NCBI GenBank assembly: GCA_947495795.1
Contig: CANMAI010000003.1
Location: 310,001-374,000 of the forward strand
Direction of reading: 5' to 3'
Length of the DNA: 64,000 nt
Source of the DNA: an uncultured Paracoccaceae bacterium
GTDB taxonomy: Bacteria; Pseudomonadota; Alphaproteobacteria; Rhodobacterales; Rhodobacteraceae
Both the position numbers and the translations under genes were made by a program. The notes under the pieces are model-generated. The model was not told the origin of the DNA. It saw only the letters and a program-made list of their open reading frames with translations, and did not search any database. Shown here one piece after another: positions 26,470 to 36,287 of the stretch. Numbering within the stretch: position 1 is the first letter of the stretch; each line of letters begins with the position of its first letter.

Positions 26470-27147
26470 ATGGGTGCTCTCGATGGTAAAGTCGCTCTGA
26501 TCACCGGAGCTTCCCGAGGGCTTGGGTATGCAGCAGCTGTGGAGCTTGCCTCCGCCGGGGCGCATATCGTTGCCGTGGCCCAAACCGCTGGTGGGCTGGA
26601 TGAGCTTGCAGATGTCGTCGAGACATCAGGCGGCACCATAACTCTGGTGCCGCTGGATATAACCGATGATGGTGGCGTCCAGCGCATGTGCCTGGCACTG
26701 CACGAACGTTGGGGAGGATGCGATCTCTGGCTACATACGGCCATTCAGGACGCTCCTATGGCCCCTGCCCCCTCCATAGGCCCAAAGGATCTGGAGAAGG
26801 CGCTCAGCGTCAATGTGACGGCCACTGCGCGCTTGATCAGAATGGTAGAACCGCTTCTAGTGGCCCGTGAAGACGCTCTGGCAGTCTTTTTTCGCGATGA
26901 GAAGGCCGGGCAGAGCTTTTTTGGCACCTATGGTGCCACTAAGGCCGCACAGATAGCTCTGTTTGAAAGCTGGAAGGCAGAAACACGACGCATATCGCCC
27001 AAGGTTTTGAGCTTTACTCCAGCGCCAATGCCCACAGCCCTTCGCGCCCGTTTTTTTCCCGGAGAGAACAAAGCAGCGCTTACGCGCACCGAAACCGAAG
27101 CAAAAAGGCTGCTGGATGCCATTCTCGGCGCCCAGCAGCCACAGTAA
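26470..27147 (+). CDS. Short-chain dehydrogenase/reductase family protein
   Basis: The 225-residue protein has the Rossmann motif TGASRGLGYAAA (about residues 13-24). The catalytic segment aligns with FFGTYGATKAAQ, giving Tyr and Lys in the YxxxK pattern (Tyr about 156, Lys about 160). The upstream catalytic Ser is not clear, since the region reads LAVFFRDEKAGQS. It is tightly linked to purF and conserved there in relatives, but its substrate is unknown. It could be a cryptic oxidoreductase or a non-catalytic paralogue. Confidence 0.85.
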   Translation: MGALDGKVALITGASRGLGYAAAVELASAGAHIVAVAQTAGGLDELADVVETSGGTITLVPLDITDDGGVQRMCLALHERWGGCDLWLHTAIQDAPMAPAPSIGPKDLEKALSVNVTATARLIRMVEPLLVAREDALAVFFRDEKAGQSFFGTYGATKAAQIALFESWKAETRRISPKVLSFTPAPMPTALRARFFPGENKAALTRTETEAKRLLDAILGAQQPQ

Positions 27148-27189
27148 GAAGGTCTCCGGCCAAAGCTCGAAGTAGAGTAGCTTTTTCGC

Positions 27190-27801
27190 TTAAGTCCTTG
27201 CCGAGCCGATAAGTTTCCAGAGCACCGGGAACATAACTGCCGCTAGGGCGAGTTTCAGCACATCCACGAGAAGGAAATTCGTAAGCCCCCAGGCCATCAC
27301 CTGAGCCCAGCCATTCTGATCCACGAGCAGATAGGCGAGCCAAGGGATGCCAAAGGCGTATATCACCACATTTCCGATCAGCATGGCAACGCCCATCTTG
27401 AGAACAGATCGATCAAACCCGCGACGGGCCAGATAACCCATAATCGCAGAGGCGATCACAAACCCCACAAGATATCCGCCCGTCGTCCCCTGCATATAAA
27501 CGAGACCATACTGCCCAACTTCAGTACCGGAGTTCGTAAACACATTGAAGCCAAGGGCGCCGATCAACAAATAGCCAAGGATTGTCGCAACACCGAGCCG
27601 CATTCCGTAAGCCGCCCCGATGGAGAGCACGACGAATGTCTGCATCGTCGCCGGCACGGGCCACATCGGTATCTTGATCTTCGCAGCGATCCACAATGCC
27701 AAAACACCCGCCACAACCAGCGCTGCACGCTTTGCCCAGAGAAGAGCGCCCTCGTTGGAGCCAAAAGCCTCCTGCAAAACCATATCGTTGGAATGTGTCA
27801 T
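27190..27801 (-). CDS. bioY: Biotin transporter BioY (ECF S component)
   Basis: The 203-residue membrane protein has six hydrophobic segments and BioY motifs MWPVPATMQTFVVLSIGA and GTTGGYLVGFVIAS. It binds biotin and may act with an ECF ATPase module or alone, as some alphaproteobacterial BioY proteins can. No bioM/bioN genes are adjacent. I looked for a BioR-type TTATAGATAA box upstream and did not see one. Confidence 0.92.
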   Translation of the reverse strand: MTHSNDMVLQEAFGSNEGALLWAKRAALVVAGVLALWIAAKIKIPMWPVPATMQTFVVLSIGAAYGMRLGVATILGYLLIGALGFNVFTNSGTEVGQYGLVYMQGTTGGYLVGFVIASAIMGYLARRGFDRSVLKMGVAMLIGNVVIYAFGIPWLAYLLVDQNGWAQVMAWGLTNFLLVDVLKLALAAVMFPVLWKLIGSART

Positions 27802-27863
27802 GCTACCGTCCCGTTGCTGCGTTATACACGTTGCGATCTAACTGACATGAAAGAACTGCTGCT

Positions 27864-28274
27864 TCAAGGCCGCGTGTAGGTGCTGACAAGTGTGTATTGT
27901 TTGCGCGGGCCTGAAACATGCCAAGCCGCATGCCAACGCGGCCATTCTGCGAAACGGTACGCCACGTGATAGAGATCCGGTGCGCAGTCATGCCGACCGA
28001 CGGGCGTATTCCAGCTGAATTGATGAAACGCCCGGCCATCTTCAAAAAAGACGCGCGCCCCACCTTCAAAGTCCTCAAACTGGTATATGCGCGAACCGGA
28101 GAGCCTTTGGCCATTTGTCTCGAGCGTTCCGTCTTCAGTGTAAATCCACCCTTCGGCGCGCCGTTCAAAGGCCGCGCTTCCCGATAAATGGGATAGGCCA
28201 CCGCTTAACTTATCTTCTATCCGGCGAGAGAGGCGCCACTGTCCCTCGAACCCTGCAACGCTTGTCACTCCCAT
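27864..28274 (-). CDS. DUF6314-family protein
   Basis: The 136-residue soluble protein begins with the family-typical FEGQWRLSRRIEDKLSG, contains YQFEDFEGGARVFFEDGRAFHQF and H/C-rich APDLYHVAYRF. It looks like a small lipocalin-like or FABP-like beta barrel, but no ligand is known. It is located between bioY and purB, divergent from purB. Start ATG 28274 is the only good one. Function unknown. Confidence 0.72.
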   Translation of the reverse strand: MGVTSVAGFEGQWRLSRRIEDKLSGGLSHLSGSAAFERRAEGWIYTEDGTLETNGQRLSGSRIYQFEDFEGGARVFFEDGRAFHQFSWNTPVGRHDCAPDLYHVAYRFAEWPRWHAAWHVSGPRKQYTLVSTYTRP

Positions 28275-28327
28275 GTCGCTCGCTTATCAGACCGAGGAGA
28301 GCCTCTTCCAGCCCAAAAGGTACATTC

Positions 28328-29635
28328 ATGATCCTGAGATATTCCCGCCCCCAAATGGTCGATGTCTGGTCTTCCGAGGCCAAATTTCGGATCTGGTATG
28401 AAATTGAGGCGCATGCCTGCGATGCTCAGGCCGATTTGGGTGTAATTCCGAAGGAAAGTGCTGCAGCCGTCTGGAAAGCCAAGGAAGCAACTTTTGACGT
28501 CGCCCGGATCGATGAGATTGAAGCTGTCACAAAGCATGATGTGATTGCGTTTCTCACACATCTCGGGGAGATTATCGGGCCGGAAGAAGCTCGCTTTGTG
28601 CATCAGGGAATGACTTCATCCGATGTCTTGGACACATGCTTCAATGTTCAGCTTGTGCGCGCCGCGGATATTCTGATTGCAGATATGGATGCTCTTCTTG
28701 AAGCGCTCAAAACCCGCGCGTTTGAACACAAGGAGACAGTCTGCATCGGGCGCTCGCACGGCATTCATGCGGAACCGGTGACCTTTGGGCTTAAAATGGC
28801 GCAAGCCTACGCGGAGATGGATCGCAATAGGGCTCGGCTGATTGCGGCTCGTGAAGAGATCGCGACCTGCGCGATCTCTGGCGCTGTCGGAACATTTGCC
28901 AATATCGATCCGGCCGTGGAAGCACATGTTGCAGAGAAAATGGGGCTTTCGTCGGAGCCGATTTCCACGCAGGTGATCCCGAGGGATCGCCATGCGATGT
29001 TCTTTGCCGTTTTGGGCGTGATTGCCTCCTCAATCGAGAGGATTGCTACGGAGATCAGGCATCTGCAGCGCACAGAAGTTCTGGAAGTGGAAGAATACTT
29101 CTCTCCCGGCCAGAAGGGCTCTTCCGCGATGCCACACAAGCGCAACCCGGTGCTGACGGAGAACCTGACAGGCCTCGCACGGCTTGTGCGCATGGCGGTA
29201 GTGCCCGCCATGGAGAACGTTGCTCTCTGGCACGAACGCGACATCTCGCATTCCTCAGTGGAGCGCAACATCGGCCCGGATGCCACCATAACGCTGGATT
29301 TTGCGCTTGCGCGGCTCACATCCGTGATCTCAAAGCTTGTGGTTTATCCCGAGAATATGATGCGCAACCTAAACCAGTTCAAAGGTTTGGTGCACTCGCA
29401 ACGAGTGCTTCTCGCCCTTACGCAAAAGGGCGTAAGCCGGGAGGATGCTTACAGACTTGTCCAGCGGAACGCGATGAAGGTCTGGGAAGATGGCGCGGAT
29501 TTCATGGCTGAATTGAAGGGCGACGCTGAGGTGTCGGCCGCCCTTTCAGAAGCCGAGATCGACGAGAAATTTGACCTTGGGTATCACACCAAACATGTGG
29601 AGACGATCTTTCAGCGTGTCTTCGGCTCCAGTTGA
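28328..29635 (+). CDS. purB: Adenylosuccinate lyase
   Basis: The 435-residue fumarase/aspartase-superfamily enzyme acts twice in purine synthesis, on SAICAR and on adenylosuccinate. The signature loop GSSAMPHKRNP (about residues 262-272) holds the catalytic Ser. The N-terminal RPQMVDVWSSEAKF and IGRSHGIHAEP (catalytic His) are present. MILRYSRPQM at 28328 is the family start; longer frames upstream are unlikely. Its 3' end overlaps the convergent mprF gene by 25 bases. Confidence 0.96.
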   Translation: MILRYSRPQMVDVWSSEAKFRIWYEIEAHACDAQADLGVIPKESAAAVWKAKEATFDVARIDEIEAVTKHDVIAFLTHLGEIIGPEEARFVHQGMTSSDVLDTCFNVQLVRAADILIADMDALLEALKTRAFEHKETVCIGRSHGIHAEPVTFGLKMAQAYAEMDRNRARLIAAREEIATCAISGAVGTFANIDPAVEAHVAEKMGLSSEPISTQVIPRDRHAMFFAVLGVIASSIERIATEIRHLQRTEVLEVEEYFSPGQKGSSAMPHKRNPVLTENLTGLARLVRMAVVPAMENVALWHERDISHSSVERNIGPDATITLDFALARLTSVISKLVVYPENMMRNLNQFKGLVHSQRVLLALTQKGVSREDAYRLVQRNAMKVWEDGADFMAELKGDAEVSAALSEAEIDEKFDLGYHTKHVETIFQRVFGSS

Positions 29636-31629
29636 TCCGGCTGATTGATAAGTGCGTTGATGGCCAGCCCGGCAGTGATGGGAAATATGGTCTTGGGTGT
29701 CGCCAAGTATACTGGCTCCCAATCCGGCCCAAACATATCCTTGAAACGGAAAAGGCCGGGCAGGCCAAGGCGAGGACCATATCTTCTCCAAAACATCTGC
29801 ATTGTTCTTTCCACCAAGGTCTTCGGCTTAGGTCGCGTACAAAACTGAACAGAGCAGAGAGAAAAGCGTTTCACCCCGTTTTTTCGGGCCAGCCAAATCG
29901 CCTCAGAGATCAGCAGCTGTATCGTACCACCCGGTGCGTCTGCGGTGGATTGCATCAGATCGATGGACCACTCGGAGCCATCACCAGACTTCCATAAGGA
30001 AACATAGGCAATGGTTTTGCCCTCATGTTGGGCCGTGAGCACATCAAAGTTGGAAACGTAGGACGCTTCCAGCCTTCCAAGGGAAAACCCTTTTCTGCCC
30101 TTATTCTTACCGGAAAGCCATGCGTCATTAACCTTCGAAAGAGCAGCGAAGGGAGCTGCCCCCGATCCATGTAGATCGATAAGAACGCCCGCCTTACGCG
30201 ATTGGTTTACCTTTCGGCGAAGCTGCCTTCGCGGCGATCCTTCCAGTGTAAACGCTTGTGGATCAACAACAGCCTCCTTGCTGATTTGATGTATGTCGAG
30301 ACCTTTGGAGCGAAGGCATCCGACGAAACTCTCTGTTGCCTTGTAGAAAGCCGGAGTTCGCATGGCAGTGCGACAATCAGCCAGAAAAGCATCAAGCAAG
30401 TCAGGCCACGCGGAAACACTGCCGATCGGGTCTGAAAGTGCGATCCGCGCATTCCCCCGGTCCCGATACATAATGAAAGCCTCGCCGCAAGGTGAGAAGA
30501 AAAATTCTTTGTCTCCTTGCAGCGCCAGGCAGGCTTCAGCTCTGTGCGAGGAACTCAAGATCTTCAGAGCCCGCCCGTAACCTACTGCTTCGTGATCCGA
30601 GATGGTTTGCTGACCTGTCGCAGTCCTTGGCTGCCGACTCCGGCGGCCATATTCATGATCTAGCAGAAATGCCATCCCAAATAAAAACGGAATACCGTAG
30701 AAAACAACGCGGTAGAGAATTAGAGCTGCAATCAGGTTCTCTGCGGGCACATGCGGCCAAGCGAGAAGGCAGGCGAACTCCAGCACTCCCAGCCCACCCG
30801 GCGTATTCGAAACAAGCGCGAGGCCAAGTGCCACCGCATAGATCGGCAGAATTTGAGTGAAAGTGAGCGCCGCATCTGGGGGCATCAACATCCAGAGAGC
30901 GGCGGCGGCTGGCAGGATATCCAGCACAGCGAGGCCGGAGATGCGGAGAAGGGGTTGAAAACGGGGCAGAGCAAGGTTGAAGCGGCCAAGCTGGATTCGT
31001 GGCTGCACAAAACTCATCAGAAAGACTGCCCCGCTGCAAAAGAGCACTCCCGATGCCAAGCTTTGTATGAACCCGTTGCTCACCCCCGCCAATGTGCTGA
31101 AATCAGCGGAACCAAGTGCAATGCAAAGGGCTACCAACAAGATAAGCGCAAGGAAGAAGCCTGCAGATACCACCCCTGTAACAAGGCCTGCGACTGCTGG
31201 CGAGACGCCATGCTCCCGGTAAAATCGCCACCGAACGGTTGCGCCGATCACAACACCGAAACCAAGCGTTTGCCCGAGTGACGTCGCTGTATAGCCCGCC
31301 ACCAAACTGCGTCCGTCCGGGATTGAGTAGCCAAGAATACGCAAGGCCACGCCATCATACATAGCCATTGCGAAGTAACTGATAGCCGTGAAGAAAAGGG
31401 CCAGAGCAAGAAACGAACTCGGCACAGCGCCCATTGCACTCTTTACAACGGACCACTCCAACTGCTCCAGATCATCGGATAGAACCGCGAAAACCAGTGA
31501 GGCGATTGCGAGAAAGCATGCGCCGCGGAGCAGAGACGCCCACCATCTGGCCCCTCCAAATGATCTCTGACCACCACCGAAAAGACCGATCGACCGCGTA
31601 TAGCGAAGAACACCCGACACACCACTCAC
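29611..31629 (-). CDS. mprF: Phosphatidylglycerol lysyltransferase-type protein (MprF/LpiA)
   Basis: The 672-residue protein has an N-terminal membrane half (about residues 25-340, eight or more helices, flippase-like) and a cytosolic DUF2156 GNAT-fold half from about 360. The catalytic domain shows KEFFFSPCGEAFIMYRDRGN and SLWKSGDGSEWSIDLMQ. MprF transfers an amino acid from aminoacyl-tRNA to phosphatidylglycerol and flips the product, giving resistance to cationic peptides or acid. It is shorter than the usual 840-870 residues, with fewer N-terminal helices. The start is a GTG with a poor ribosome site. The amino acid donated is unknown. Confidence 0.87.
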   Translation of the reverse strand: MSGVSGVLRYTRSIGLFGGGQRSFGGARWWASLLRGACFLAIASLVFAVLSDDLEQLEWSVVKSAMGAVPSSFLALALFFTAISYFAMAMYDGVALRILGYSIPDGRSLVAGYTATSLGQTLGFGVVIGATVRWRFYREHGVSPAVAGLVTGVVSAGFFLALILLVALCIALGSADFSTLAGVSNGFIQSLASGVLFCSGAVFLMSFVQPRIQLGRFNLALPRFQPLLRISGLAVLDILPAAAALWMLMPPDAALTFTQILPIYAVALGLALVSNTPGGLGVLEFACLLAWPHVPAENLIAALILYRVVFYGIPFLFGMAFLLDHEYGRRSRQPRTATGQQTISDHEAVGYGRALKILSSSHRAEACLALQGDKEFFFSPCGEAFIMYRDRGNARIALSDPIGSVSAWPDLLDAFLADCRTAMRTPAFYKATESFVGCLRSKGLDIHQISKEAVVDPQAFTLEGSPRRQLRRKVNQSRKAGVLIDLHGSGAAPFAALSKVNDAWLSGKNKGRKGFSLGRLEASYVSNFDVLTAQHEGKTIAYVSLWKSGDGSEWSIDLMQSTADAPGGTIQLLISEAIWLARKNGVKRFSLCSVQFCTRPKPKTLVERTMQMFWRRYGPRLGLPGLFRFKDMFGPDWEPVYLATPKTIFPITAGLAINALINQPDQLEPKTR

Positions 31630-31702
31630 CCATTTTTAGCATTCACCCACGAGATGTGTACGCGCTACAGGGTTCGTGAACCGTAAATGTGGTTTGAGAA
31701 AT

Positions 31703-31858
31703 TCATCCGGTTTTCGCCGCTTTTCGGCACTTAGCTGAGCAATATAGCACTTCGTTCCAAACCGACGCCCACTTCTTTCGCCACGAAAACGGCCTTTCGC
31801 AAACTGGACAAATCTTCGTTGGCAAGTCGGCTTTCTTACGCATCCGAGGCATGTTCAT
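31703..31858 (-). CDS. DUF2256-family small zinc-ribbon-like protein
   Basis: A 51-residue gene encodes MRKKADLPTKICPVCERPF then SWRKKW and LYCSAKCRK. Two CxxC/CxxxC pairs (Cys17, Cys20, Cys40, Cys44) and the RPFSWRKKW core are the DUF2256 hallmarks, a small family often next to photolyase/cryptochrome genes. GGGAG stands 4 bases before the ATG at 31858. No photolyase is adjacent here. It is easy to miss because of its size, but the motif match is strong. Confidence 0.85.
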   Translation of the reverse strand: MNMPRMRKKADLPTKICPVCERPFSWRKKWASVWNEVLYCSAKCRKAAKTG

Positions 31859-32234
31859 GCTACTCCCATCACAACCCTCAGAGCATATTGCCTCGTCAGA
31901 AAAGGCTACAGGCTTATGATTTTACTTCGTAAAAGATGCCTGCAGACGGAAGATCAGACATCAGCCCGTCTCATTTAAGTTCGCGCAGAAGCGAAGCTTT
32001 GGCTGAACAAAACCGGATCAACACCTTCAAAGCGAGCGTCACAATGAACAGATTGATCCGAAATTGTTGATGGATTACAAACCCCAACTTTGCCGAGATC
32101 GCCGATCCAGTATTGTGCTGTCGTAGTTCACAGAAGGTAAACAAATCCGATACTGCAACGTAGTTGCCTCAAACAGTCTATCTCCGTCTAAGCCAGTATC
32201 AGAAGAAGGCTTACCCGAAGCTGCCTGCTCTCGA
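31859..32234. other. Non-coding gap upstream of the DUF2256 gene
   Basis: About 375 AT-rich bases have stops in all frames and no recognisable gene. A short hairpin TTCGC-gcagaa-GCGAA lies near 31980-31996. It presumably holds the DUF2256 promoter; I see nothing else supportable. Confidence 0.4.
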
Positions 32235-32549
32235 CTACATTTCGCTCAGAATCTGAGCCTTCGCTTCGGCCAGCAGTGAGACCATTCTCGTCCGAATATC
32301 CGTTTCGCTGGCTTTGGAGCCGAGATCACCGCTGACCTTGCGAAAAACGTCCTCGTCTCCGGCTTCCTCAAAATCCGACTTTATCACTTCGCGGGCGTAT
32401 GCATCCGCTTCATCGCCAGATTTCCCGAGCAATTCGGCAGCCCAAAGACCGAGGAGCTTATTCCTTCGGGCCTCCGCCTTGAACTGCATCTCCGCATCAT
32501 GCGCATATTTCTTTTCAAACGCCTTTTCGCGATCATCAAAGCCCGACAT
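32235..32549 (-). CDS. ATPase inhibitor subunit zeta (DUF1476)
   Basis: The 104-residue helical protein begins MSGFDDREKAFEKKYAHD and has RRNKLLGLWAAELLGKSG, the clear DUF1476 pattern. In Paracoccus and relatives this is the zeta subunit that inhibits reverse ATP hydrolysis by the F1FO-ATP synthase, through its N-terminal helix. It is normally far from the atp operon, as here. ATG 32549 is preferred over 32561 because GGGAGAG lies just upstream. It is divergent from purC. Confidence 0.9.
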   Translation of the reverse strand: MSGFDDREKAFEKKYAHDAEMQFKAEARRNKLLGLWAAELLGKSGDEADAYAREVIKSDFEEAGDEDVFRKVSGDLGSKASETDIRTRMVSLLAEAKAQILSEM

Positions 32550-32754
32550 GCTCTCTCCCAATGAATGGCTGCTTTACAAGCGATATAATGCGGAAAATTC
32601 CGATATTCTAGGCCTGTGTTCATACTGTATGCCTTCCGGCAGAACCGACACGCTCAGCGCGACTGCCAAGCATGGATTCGGCTATCTCCCGCCCCTTGCT
32701 CACAGCTCACCCTTTGCTTATAGGACGAGCCAGACCCTGTGATCGGAGCGTTGA

Positions 32755-33516
32755 ATGGCACGTCGCCGCATGATTTATGAAGGCAAGGCAAAAATTCTTT
32801 ATGAAGGGCCGGAGCCAGACACGCTTATCCAGTATTTCAAGGATGACGCAACAGCTTTCAATGCAGAGAAACACGCTGTTATTGAGGGCAAGGGCGTTCT
32901 GAACAATCGCCTGTCCGAGCACTTCATGATGGGATTGAACACGATTGGTGTGCCAACGCATTTTATCAAACGCCTCAACATGCGCGAACAACTTGTGCGC
33001 ATGGTTGAGATCATCCCGCTGGAGGTAGTTGTGCGCAATTTCGCCGCGGGCTCCATGAGTAAGCGGCTTGGAATTGAGGAGGGGACCGCCCTGCCCCGGC
33101 CCATCATCGAATTCTACCTCAAGGATGATGCCCTGGGTGACCCATTGGTGACCGAAGAGCACGTGATCGCCTTCGGCTGGGCCAGCCAGCAGGATGTGGA
33201 TGATATGGTGGCACTCGCGCTGCGAGTAAACGATTTCGTCTCTGGTGTGATGTACGGTGTTGGCATCCGCCTCGTTGACTTCAAGATCGAAATCGGACGT
33301 GTTTTCGAAGGCGATTTTCAGAGACTAATCGTTGCTGACGAGATCAGCCCCGACAGTTGCAGGTTGTGGGACATTGAGACAAACCAGAAGTTGGACAAGG
33401 ACGTCTTCCGCCACGACATAGGAAGCCTTACAGACGCATATACAGAGGTCGCCTCGCGTCTTGGCGTCATGCCGCGAAGCGGTAACACTGTCACTGGCCC
33501 CAAGCTCGTTCAGTAG
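32755..33516 (+). CDS. purC: Phosphoribosylaminoimidazole-succinocarboxamide synthase
   Basis: The 253-residue SAICAR synthetase begins [20 protein letters not shown] and contains [16 protein letters not shown] (about residues 93-108, substrate-binding Arg) and LVDFKIEIG. It joins CAIR and aspartate in purine synthesis. GGAG precedes the ATG by 6 bases. It heads purC-purS-purQ on this strand. Confidence 0.96.
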   Translation: MARRRMIYEGKAKILYEGPEPDTLIQYFKDDATAFNAEKHAVIEGKGVLNNRLSEHFMMGLNTIGVPTHFIKRLNMREQLVRMVEIIPLEVVVRNFAAGSMSKRLGIEEGTALPRPIIEFYLKDDALGDPLVTEEHVIAFGWASQQDVDDMVALALRVNDFVSGVMYGVGIRLVDFKIEIGRVFEGDFQRLIVADEISPDSCRLWDIETNQKLDKDVFRHDIGSLTDAYTEVASRLGVMPRSGNTVTGPKLVQ

Positions 33517-33532
33517 GAAGAGGCTCAGGCAT

Positions 33533-33775
33533 ATGAAAGCACGTGTTACTGTTACCTTGCGAAATGGCGTTTTGGACCCTCAGGGGCAGGCTATACAGCA
33601 TGCACTTGGCAGCCTTGGTTTTGAGGGCGTAGAAAATGTGCGGCAAGGCAAGGTGATAGAGTTTGATATTGATGCCGCATCCGATGATGAGGCGCGCGGC
33701 ACAGTCAAAGACATGTGTGAAAAGCTTTTGGCCAACACTGTGATCGAGACCTATTCAGTGGAAATCCTTCACTGA
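33533..33775 (+). CDS. purS: FGAM synthase subunit PurS
   Basis: The 80-residue protein ([20 protein letters not shown], then [17 protein letters not shown]) is the small PurS subunit linking PurL and PurQ in formylglycinamidine ribonucleotide synthase. The start at 33533 matches the family; the longer frame from 33461 runs inside purC. The stop shares one base with the purQ start (TGATG). purL is not in the window. Confidence 0.95.
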   Translation: MKARVTVTLRNGVLDPQGQAIQHALGSLGFEGVENVRQGKVIEFDIDAASDDEARGTVKDMCEKLLANTVIETYSVEILH

Positions 33776-34449
33776 TGCGAAGCGCGGTCATCGTTTTCCC
33801 CGGGTCCAACTGCGATCGAGACATGGCCGTGGCGCTTTCCAAGGTGAGCGGCAAAGCTACAGAGATGGTCTGGCACAAGGAAAGCCACCTGCCTTCCCGC
33901 CTTGACCTCATTGCTATTCCGGGTGGGTTTTCTTTCGGTGACTTCCTGCGCTGCGGGGCCATCGCTGCCCGAGCGCCAATCATGCGCGCCGTTGTTGAGT
34001 TCGCTGCAGGCGGAGGGTATGTGCTTGGGGTCTGCAACGGTTTTCAGGTTATGATCGAAGCCGGGCTACTGCCTGGTGCTCTTATGCGGAATCAGAGCTT
34101 AAAGTTTATATGCAAACCCGTTTCCCTTGAAGTGGGAACTGTCGATAGCCCCTACACACAGGGCTATTCGAAGGATCAGATCCTTTCTCTCCCTGTGGCG
34201 CATCACGATGGTAACTACATTGCTGATCATGAAACGCTTTCGCGGCTTGAGGATGGAGACAGGGTTGCCTTTCGGTACACTGAAAATCCAAATGGTTCAC
34301 AGGGAAATATCGCGGGAATTCTCTCGGAGAACCGCCGTTGCCTTGGTATGATGCCGCATCCGGAGCGTGCTATTGAAAAGGAACATGGCAACAGAGATGG
34401 TCAGCTCCTTTTCACCAGCCTTGCCAAGAACGTCATGGCGGCGGTTTGA
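33775..34449 (+). CDS. purQ: FGAM synthase glutaminase subunit PurQ
   Basis: The 224-residue class I glutamine amidotransferase supplies ammonia for FGAM synthesis. The nucleophile is Cys87 in GVCNGFQ, and the His/Glu of the triad are in [10 protein letters not shown] (about residues 198-207). SNCDRD near residue 12 is also typical. It is coupled to purS by TGATG overlap. The length is normal. Confidence 0.96.
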   Translation: MRSAVIVFPGSNCDRDMAVALSKVSGKATEMVWHKESHLPSRLDLIAIPGGFSFGDFLRCGAIAARAPIMRAVVEFAAGGGYVLGVCNGFQVMIEAGLLPGALMRNQSLKFICKPVSLEVGTVDSPYTQGYSKDQILSLPVAHHDGNYIADHETLSRLEDGDRVAFRYTENPNGSQGNIAGILSENRRCLGMMPHPERAIEKEHGNRDGQLLFTSLAKNVMAAV

Positions 34450-34500
34450 CGCCGAACAGATCGCGGCGCTCTTGAGGCTTGCCAATGGAGAGCTTAGCCT

Positions 34501-36282
34501 GTGGAGATGGGAAGACTGCTGCGTAATCTGAGATCCGTTTTTTGGCAGCCGCGCCGACCGAGTTGGCGCATCCGTTTCCTTGTGCTCTTCGGCTTCACGA
34601 TTTGTGCTGTCATAATCATCGGCTCAAACTCTTTCCTCACCAAGAGGTTTTCAGATACGCTGGGCAAACAGAGCCAGCTGACCGCAGCTCTCTATTCCGG
34701 TAACATGATCAGCATGCTGGAACGTCAGGCGTTGTTGCCGCTGGTTTTGGCCAGGGATCCGGTTTTCATTTCAGCCTTACGCTCTAAGGATTACACGAAC
34801 ACATCCAGAAGGCTGATCGAGTTCACGGCAGAGATTTCAGCATCCTCGATTGACTTGCTTGACCTTGAAGGGCGCGTCGTTGCGTCCAGTGATAGGCGGG
34901 CTATCGGTGCCTCACTCGGAGATCAGTCGTATTTTGTATCTGCGCTCCGCGAAGCAAATACAGTCTTTACAGTTGCCCAGCTGGAGCAAAACGATCGAAT
35001 TTTCAAATTTCAGTACTCCCGACGCATCCAGGCACAACAGGAAACGCTCGGTATTATCGTTGTCCGTGTGGACCTGACACGACTGGAGGAAAGCTGGAAG
35101 AGCCGAGGCGACACCGTGGTCGTGACCGACAGTGCGGACCGGGTGATTCTCAGCTCCAATGCGTTCTGGCGCAGCAATACACTCACCAACATCCTGTCTT
35201 CAGCACCGCGCCCCAAATCTGTGCTCCAAGCCTTCCAGACCCCGCGCAATTCCGCAGAGGCAAACCCCTTTGTTTATCTACAGGGCAATCACTTGCTTCG
35301 GAGTGAGATTAAAACTGGGTTTCGAGGGTGGCGCCTCACCTATTTTGCACGGATAGACAGTGTAAGAGCGCGTGTGAACGGCGTACTTGCATTGGAAATC
35401 ATGGCGTTGTCACTTCTTATGGCCGGCGGGCTCTATCTCGGAAATACGCGCCTGCATCGCCAATCAAAACGTATAGCCGAGGAATCTGAGCAGTTGAGAA
35501 AGCTCAATTCCCGGCTCTCAGAGGAAGTGGAGGAGCGTCAACGGGTCGAGCGGGATCTCGAAGTTGCCGAACAAAGCCTTGAACAGGCGTCGAAACTGGC
35601 TGCACTTGGTCAAATGTCCGCAGCTGTAAGCCACGAACTGAACCAGCCGCTAGCAGCCATGAAAACCTATCTCGCCGGGTCGAAGCTGCTTTTGCAACGC
35701 GATCGTCCAGATGAGGCACTTAGCAGCTTTCATCGTATCAACGACCTGATTGAAAGAATGGGCGCCATCACTCGACAGCTGAAATCCTTTGCGCGCAAGG
35801 GAACGGACAAGCCCTTGGAAGTGGATATCCGGGATGCTGTGGATGGCAGTCTTTCCATGATGACACCCCAGCTGCGAGACATGAAACTAGAGATTCGCAA
35901 AATTATGCCGCCCCACCCTGTCTTCGTAAGTGCCGATCCAGTGAGGCTGGAACAGATTATCGTCAACCTGCTTCGCAACGCTATCGAAGCTGTAGATGCG
36001 GAGCCAGAGCCTTGGATCGAAATTCTTGTTGTGCAGGGTCAAAAAACTCGGTTGACAGTGAAAGACAATGGAATCGGCCTTGAAGATCCTGATGCCCTCT
36101 TCGAACCGTTCTATACCACAAAGAAGCCAGGTGAGGGTGTTGGCTTGGGCCTTGCAATATCGGCCGGTATTGCTGCGGAACTCGGTGGGCGATTAACAGC
36201 CCGAAATGCAGAACCCAAGGGCGCCATATTTGAATTGCAGATGCCTTCTGTTACGGCAGCCACACAGAGAGCCGCGGAGTAG
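34501..36282 (+). CDS. dctB: DctB-like sensor histidine kinase
   Basis: The 593-residue kinase has a transmembrane helix at about 24-43, a periplasmic double-PAS-like sensor to about 285, a second helix (about 296-316), a coiled coil (about 325-365), the H-box SAAVSHELNQPLAAMKTYLA with phospho-His378, and an HATPase domain (NLLRNAIEA, DNGIGL, GVGLGLAIS). This is the DctB layout, which senses C4-dicarboxylates in rhizobia. It starts at GTG 34501 (ATG 34507 possible) and is 5 bases upstream of its regulator. It is 24 kb from the TRAP genes, so a link to them is only inferred. Confidence 0.85.
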   Translation: MEMGRLLRNLRSVFWQPRRPSWRIRFLVLFGFTICAVIIIGSNSFLTKRFSDTLGKQSQLTAALYSGNMISMLERQALLPLVLARDPVFISALRSKDYTNTSRRLIEFTAEISASSIDLLDLEGRVVASSDRRAIGASLGDQSYFVSALREANTVFTVAQLEQNDRIFKFQYSRRIQAQQETLGIIVVRVDLTRLEESWKSRGDTVVVTDSADRVILSSNAFWRSNTLTNILSSAPRPKSVLQAFQTPRNSAEANPFVYLQGNHLLRSEIKTGFRGWRLTYFARIDSVRARVNGVLALEIMALSLLMAGGLYLGNTRLHRQSKRIAEESEQLRKLNSRLSEEVEERQRVERDLEVAEQSLEQASKLAALGQMSAAVSHELNQPLAAMKTYLAGSKLLLQRDRPDEALSSFHRINDLIERMGAITRQLKSFARKGTDKPLEVDIRDAVDGSLSMMTPQLRDMKLEIRKIMPPHPVFVSADPVRLEQIIVNLLRNAIEAVDAEPEPWIEILVVQGQKTRLTVKDNGIGLEDPDALFEPFYTTKKPGEGVGLGLAISAGIAAELGGRLTARNAEPKGAIFELQMPSVTAATQRAAE

Positions 36283-36287
36283 AAAGA

